64,000 nucleotides of DNA from Burkholderia cepacia (GTDB taxonomy: Bacteria; Pseudomonadota; Gammaproteobacteria; Burkholderiales; Burkholderiaceae): positions 2,542,001 through 2,606,000 of the forward strand of contig NZ_CP013444.1 of NCBI RefSeq assembly GCF_001718835.1, given 5' to 3'. The position numbers and the translations under genes were made by a program. Shown here in pieces: positions 61,820-64,000 of this stretch; the first letter of the stretch is position 1, and every line of letters begins with the position of its first letter. The notes beneath the pieces were generated by a model. It did no database searches. It was not told the DNA's origin and was given only the letters and a program-made list of their open reading frames with translations.

Positions 61820-64000
61820 ATGACAGCGCCCGATTCTTACCGCTGGCGGGAGGTGCGCCGCCTCGGCCCGATGCTCGCCGCCCTGTGGTGCTGCGCCGCC
61901 ATCGCGCAACCCGCGCCGGCCGCCGGCGCGTCCGCTGCGCCTGACGCCGCCGCGCTCCCGAATACTTCGCACGCCTGCCGTCCCGATGGCGGCCCCGATG
62001 GCCGGCCGGCGGTCGGCCTCGTGCTGTCCGGCGGCGGCGCGCGCGGCTATGCACATCTCGGGATCCTGAAGGTGCTGGAGGACAACCGCATCCCGATCGA
62101 CTGCATCGCGGGCACCAGCATGGGTGCCGTGGTCGGCGGCCTGTATGCGAGCGGCATGGCCGCCAGCGAGATGCAGAAACGGCTGTCGGAGGTCAATCTC
62201 GCGGATATCGCGTTCGACGTGACGGACCGCGCGGACCTGCCGCAGAGCCGCCGCGAGGACGAGCGGCTGTACGCGAACGGCGCGACGCTCGGCTTCAGCG
62301 GCAAGGGCGTGAAGGCGCCGGTCGGCCTCGTGCAGGGCAACCGGCTGCAGGCGCTGCTCGCGAACTGGACGGCCGCCGTGCCGACCAACCAGCCGTTCGA
62401 CCGCCTGCCGATCCCGTACCGCGCGGTCGCGACCGACCTGCAGACGGGCCAGATGGTGGTGCTCGACCACGGCTCGCTGCCGCTCGCGATCCGCGCGAGC
62501 ATGGCGATGCCGGGCCTGTTCGCGCCGGCCGAGATCAACGGGCGCGCGCTGGTGGACGGCGGGCTCGTCAGCAACCTGCCCGTCGACACCGCGCGGCAGA
62601 TGGGCGCGAACGTCGTGATCGCGGTCGACATCGGCTCGCAACTGCGGCCGCTCGACGCGCTTGCGTCGCCTGCCGACGTGATGCAGCAGATGGTCGGCAT
62701 CCTGATCCGCCAGAACGTGACCGCCCAGCGCAAGCAGCTCGGCGCGCAGGACGTGCTGCTCACGCCGGACCTCGGCTCGCTCGCGTTCACCGACTTCCAG
62801 AATGCGAAGCAGGCGATCGCCGCCGGCGCGGCCGCCGCGACTGCGGCGCTGCCGAAGCTGCAGCGCTTCGCACTCACGCCGGAACAATATGCGGCGTACC
62901 GCTCCGCGCACGCGCAGCCGCTGCCGCCGCCGATCCGGATCACCCGGATCGAGATCAAGACCTCCGGCGGCGTGCCGAAGCGGGTCGTCAGCAACGCGCT
63001 GCACGTGAAGCCGGGCGACACGTACGATCCGAACACCGTCAGCCAGGATCTGCTCGGGCTCACGACGGGCGGCAACTTCGAGAGCGTCACGCAGCAGATC
63101 GTGAGCCACGGCGACGAGAACGTGCTCGAGATCGACGCGCGCGAAAAATACTGGGGGCCGAATTTCCTGCTGTTCGGGCTCGGCATGTCGAGCAGCTCGA
63201 CCGACGAAGGCGGCTTCCGCCTGCACGTCGGCTACCGGCGCCCGTGGCTCACCGAATCGGGGCTCGAGTTCCGCGCGGACACGACGATCGGCAGCGACCT
63301 GCAATCGGCGCGCGTCGAATTCCGCCAGCCGCTGTCGATGGCGTACGGCGTCTATCTGTCGCCCTACGCGGAATACCAGCGCCGCTACGCGAACCTGTAC
63401 GACGACAGCGGCAACGTGAAGATCACGCAGTACCTGATGCAGACCGCGCGCGCCGGGCTCGATTTCGGCCTGCCGATCGCGCGGCTCGGCGATTTCCGGA
63501 TCGGCCTCGCGTATACGCACAGCCACGGTTCGCCCACCTACAACCTGCCGCTGCAGCTGCTCGACCCCGACGTGACCGGTCAGACGGCGCTGCTGTTCCC
63601 CAGCTACTCCGCGGACGCGCTGTCGGCCCGTGCGCGGCTCGTCATCGACCAGCTCGACGATCCGCTGTTCCCGCGCAAGGGCTATTTCACCGAGTTCCGC
63701 GTCGAGCGCTCGCTGGTGTCGCGCAACGGCGCGTCGTCGGATACGGTCGATACCAGGACCACCGACGCGCCCTACACCGAGATCTACGGCAAGGCGATGG
63801 TGGCGCAGCAGTTCGGCCGCCACAGCGTCAGCGCGACGATCGAAGGCGGCAAGAGCATCGGCGGCACCAACCTGATCAACGCGTTCAACTTCACGCTCGG
63901 CGGCTTCCAGCACCTGTCCGCGTATGCGGCCGACCAGCTGAACGGCGATTCGCTCGTCTACGGGCAGATGACCTACATGAACCAGCTGGCGACGTTCAGT
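61820..64000 (+). CDS. PlpD-like patatin/POTRA/barrel protein (type Vd), 3' end cut by window
   Basis: The 727 visible codons are open to the window end. A signal peptide (LGPMLAALWCCAAIAQPAPA) is followed by a patatin domain: GGGARG at 71-76, the nucleophile S100 in GTSMG and D246 in DGG, making a Ser-Asp dyad. Residues about 370-440 form a POTRA (ITRIEIKTSGGVPKRVVSNA), then an Omp85-like barrel begins (EKYWGPNFLLFGLGMSSSST). This is the PlpD-type, a phospholipase A1 secreted by its own barrel. Divergent from mreB across a 258-bp gap. Confidence 0.9.
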   Translation, partial: MTAPDSYRWREVRRLGPMLAALWCCAAIAQPAPAAGASAAPDAAALPNTSHACRPDGGPDGRPAVGLVLSGGGARGYAHLGILKVLEDNRIPIDCIAGTSMGAVVGGLYASGMAASEMQKRLSEVNLADIAFDVTDRADLPQSRREDERLYANGATLGFSGKGVKAPVGLVQGNRLQALLANWTAAVPTNQPFDRLPIPYRAVATDLQTGQMVVLDHGSLPLAIRASMAMPGLFAPAEINGRALVDGGLVSNLPVDTARQMGANVVIAVDIGSQLRPLDALASPADVMQQMVGILIRQNVTAQRKQLGAQDVLLTPDLGSLAFTDFQNAKQAIAAGAAAATAALPKLQRFALTPEQYAAYRSAHAQPLPPPIRITRIEIKTSGGVPKRVVSNALHVKPGDTYDPNTVSQDLLGLTTGGNFESVTQQIVSHGDENVLEIDAREKYWGPNFLLFGLGMSSSSTDEGGFRLHVGYRRPWLTESGLEFRADTTIGSDLQSARVEFRQPLSMAYGVYLSPYAEYQRRYANLYDDSGNVKITQYLMQTARAGLDFGLPIARLGDFRIGLAYTHSHGSPTYNLPLQLLDPDVTGQTALLFPSYSADALSARARLVIDQLDDPLFPRKGYFTEFRVERSLVSRNGASSDTVDTRTTDAPYTEIYGKAMVAQQFGRHSVSATIEGGKSIGGTNLINAFNFTLGGFQHLSAYAADQLNGDSLVYGQMTYMNQLATFS

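Noticed and set aside
61802..63913. A 703-residue minus-strand open frame.
   Set aside because: It is the antisense shadow of the PlpD-like gene, which has catalytic motifs, signal peptide and POTRA. High GC makes long shadow frames common. The shadow has Arg-rich repetitive sequence with no domain.

Overview
The window is GC-rich (roughly two-thirds G+C) DNA from a Burkholderia, most likely a Burkholderia cepacia complex member, and probably a secondary chromosome. This rests on gene content: a Tat-type class A Pen beta-lactamase with divergent PenR, a MocR/EamA pair, a second MreB, a PlpD-type patatin transporter, PATR-repeat autotransporter and many LysR/AraC/RpiR regulators. There is no rRNA, tRNA, prophage or CRISPR array. 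The assignment is by recognition, not by database search.

Layout. 0-5.4 kb: a GNAT acetyltransferase (cut by the window), a divergent LysR/lysA pair, then a small protein with two membrane proteins. 5.4-12.3 kb: a LuxR-type regulator faces, head to head, an operon-like run of two DUF2589 proteins, a T4-type lysozyme without signal peptide, a secreted PHB-depolymerase-like hydrolase, a phasin-like helical protein and three tandem paralogues of an unrecognised ~205-residue family. This is the best candidate for an undescribed system. 12.4-18.5 kb: EamA exporter and MocR regulator around a palindrome, a glyoxalase-fold protein, and a two-gene NAD salvage operon (nadV and nadM-Nudix). 18.6-21.6 kb: a cell-wall group of two LprI-like proteins, an Amidase_3 enzyme and a MurI homologue whose second catalytic cysteine is serine. 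21.6-25.0 kb: a puuA / XRE-cupin / puuB set for gamma-glutamylated amines with an inverted-repeat operator. 25.1-29.6 kb: a secreted beta-lytic M23 protease, an AT-rich gap, a tiny secreted protein and an Agd3-like polysaccharide deacetylase.

29.6-45.6 kb is mostly ordinary metabolism: Rieske/FAD reductase, DUF2945 and DUF488 proteins, TauE/SafE permease, NnrU, TfoX-N, Ldh2-type dehydrogenase, M20 peptidase, nitronate monooxygenase, a DUF1460 lipoprotein, FtrA with a rhodanese, a superinfection-immunity-like membrane protein, P450, YodC-like, PEP mutase-like and RpiR genes. At 45.3-49.0 kb a ygiW/qseBC locus carries a YhcG-type nuclease gene between its divergent halves, and the qseC-like kinase is frameshifted. 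At 49.06-52.15 kb eight copies of a ~65-bp repeat, each with two inverted DnaA-box-like 9-mers, flank the penA/penR pair (five on one side, three on the other).

52.2-64 kb: a small acidic protein, a glycogen-debranching-type glycosidase, a giant autotransporter split by a frameshift, a MreB paralogue and, running off the end, a PlpD-like patatin/POTRA/barrel protein. Envelope functions recur across the window: lysozyme, LprI, amidase, MurI-like, M23, DUF1460, beta-lactamase, MreB and two type V secretion proteins.
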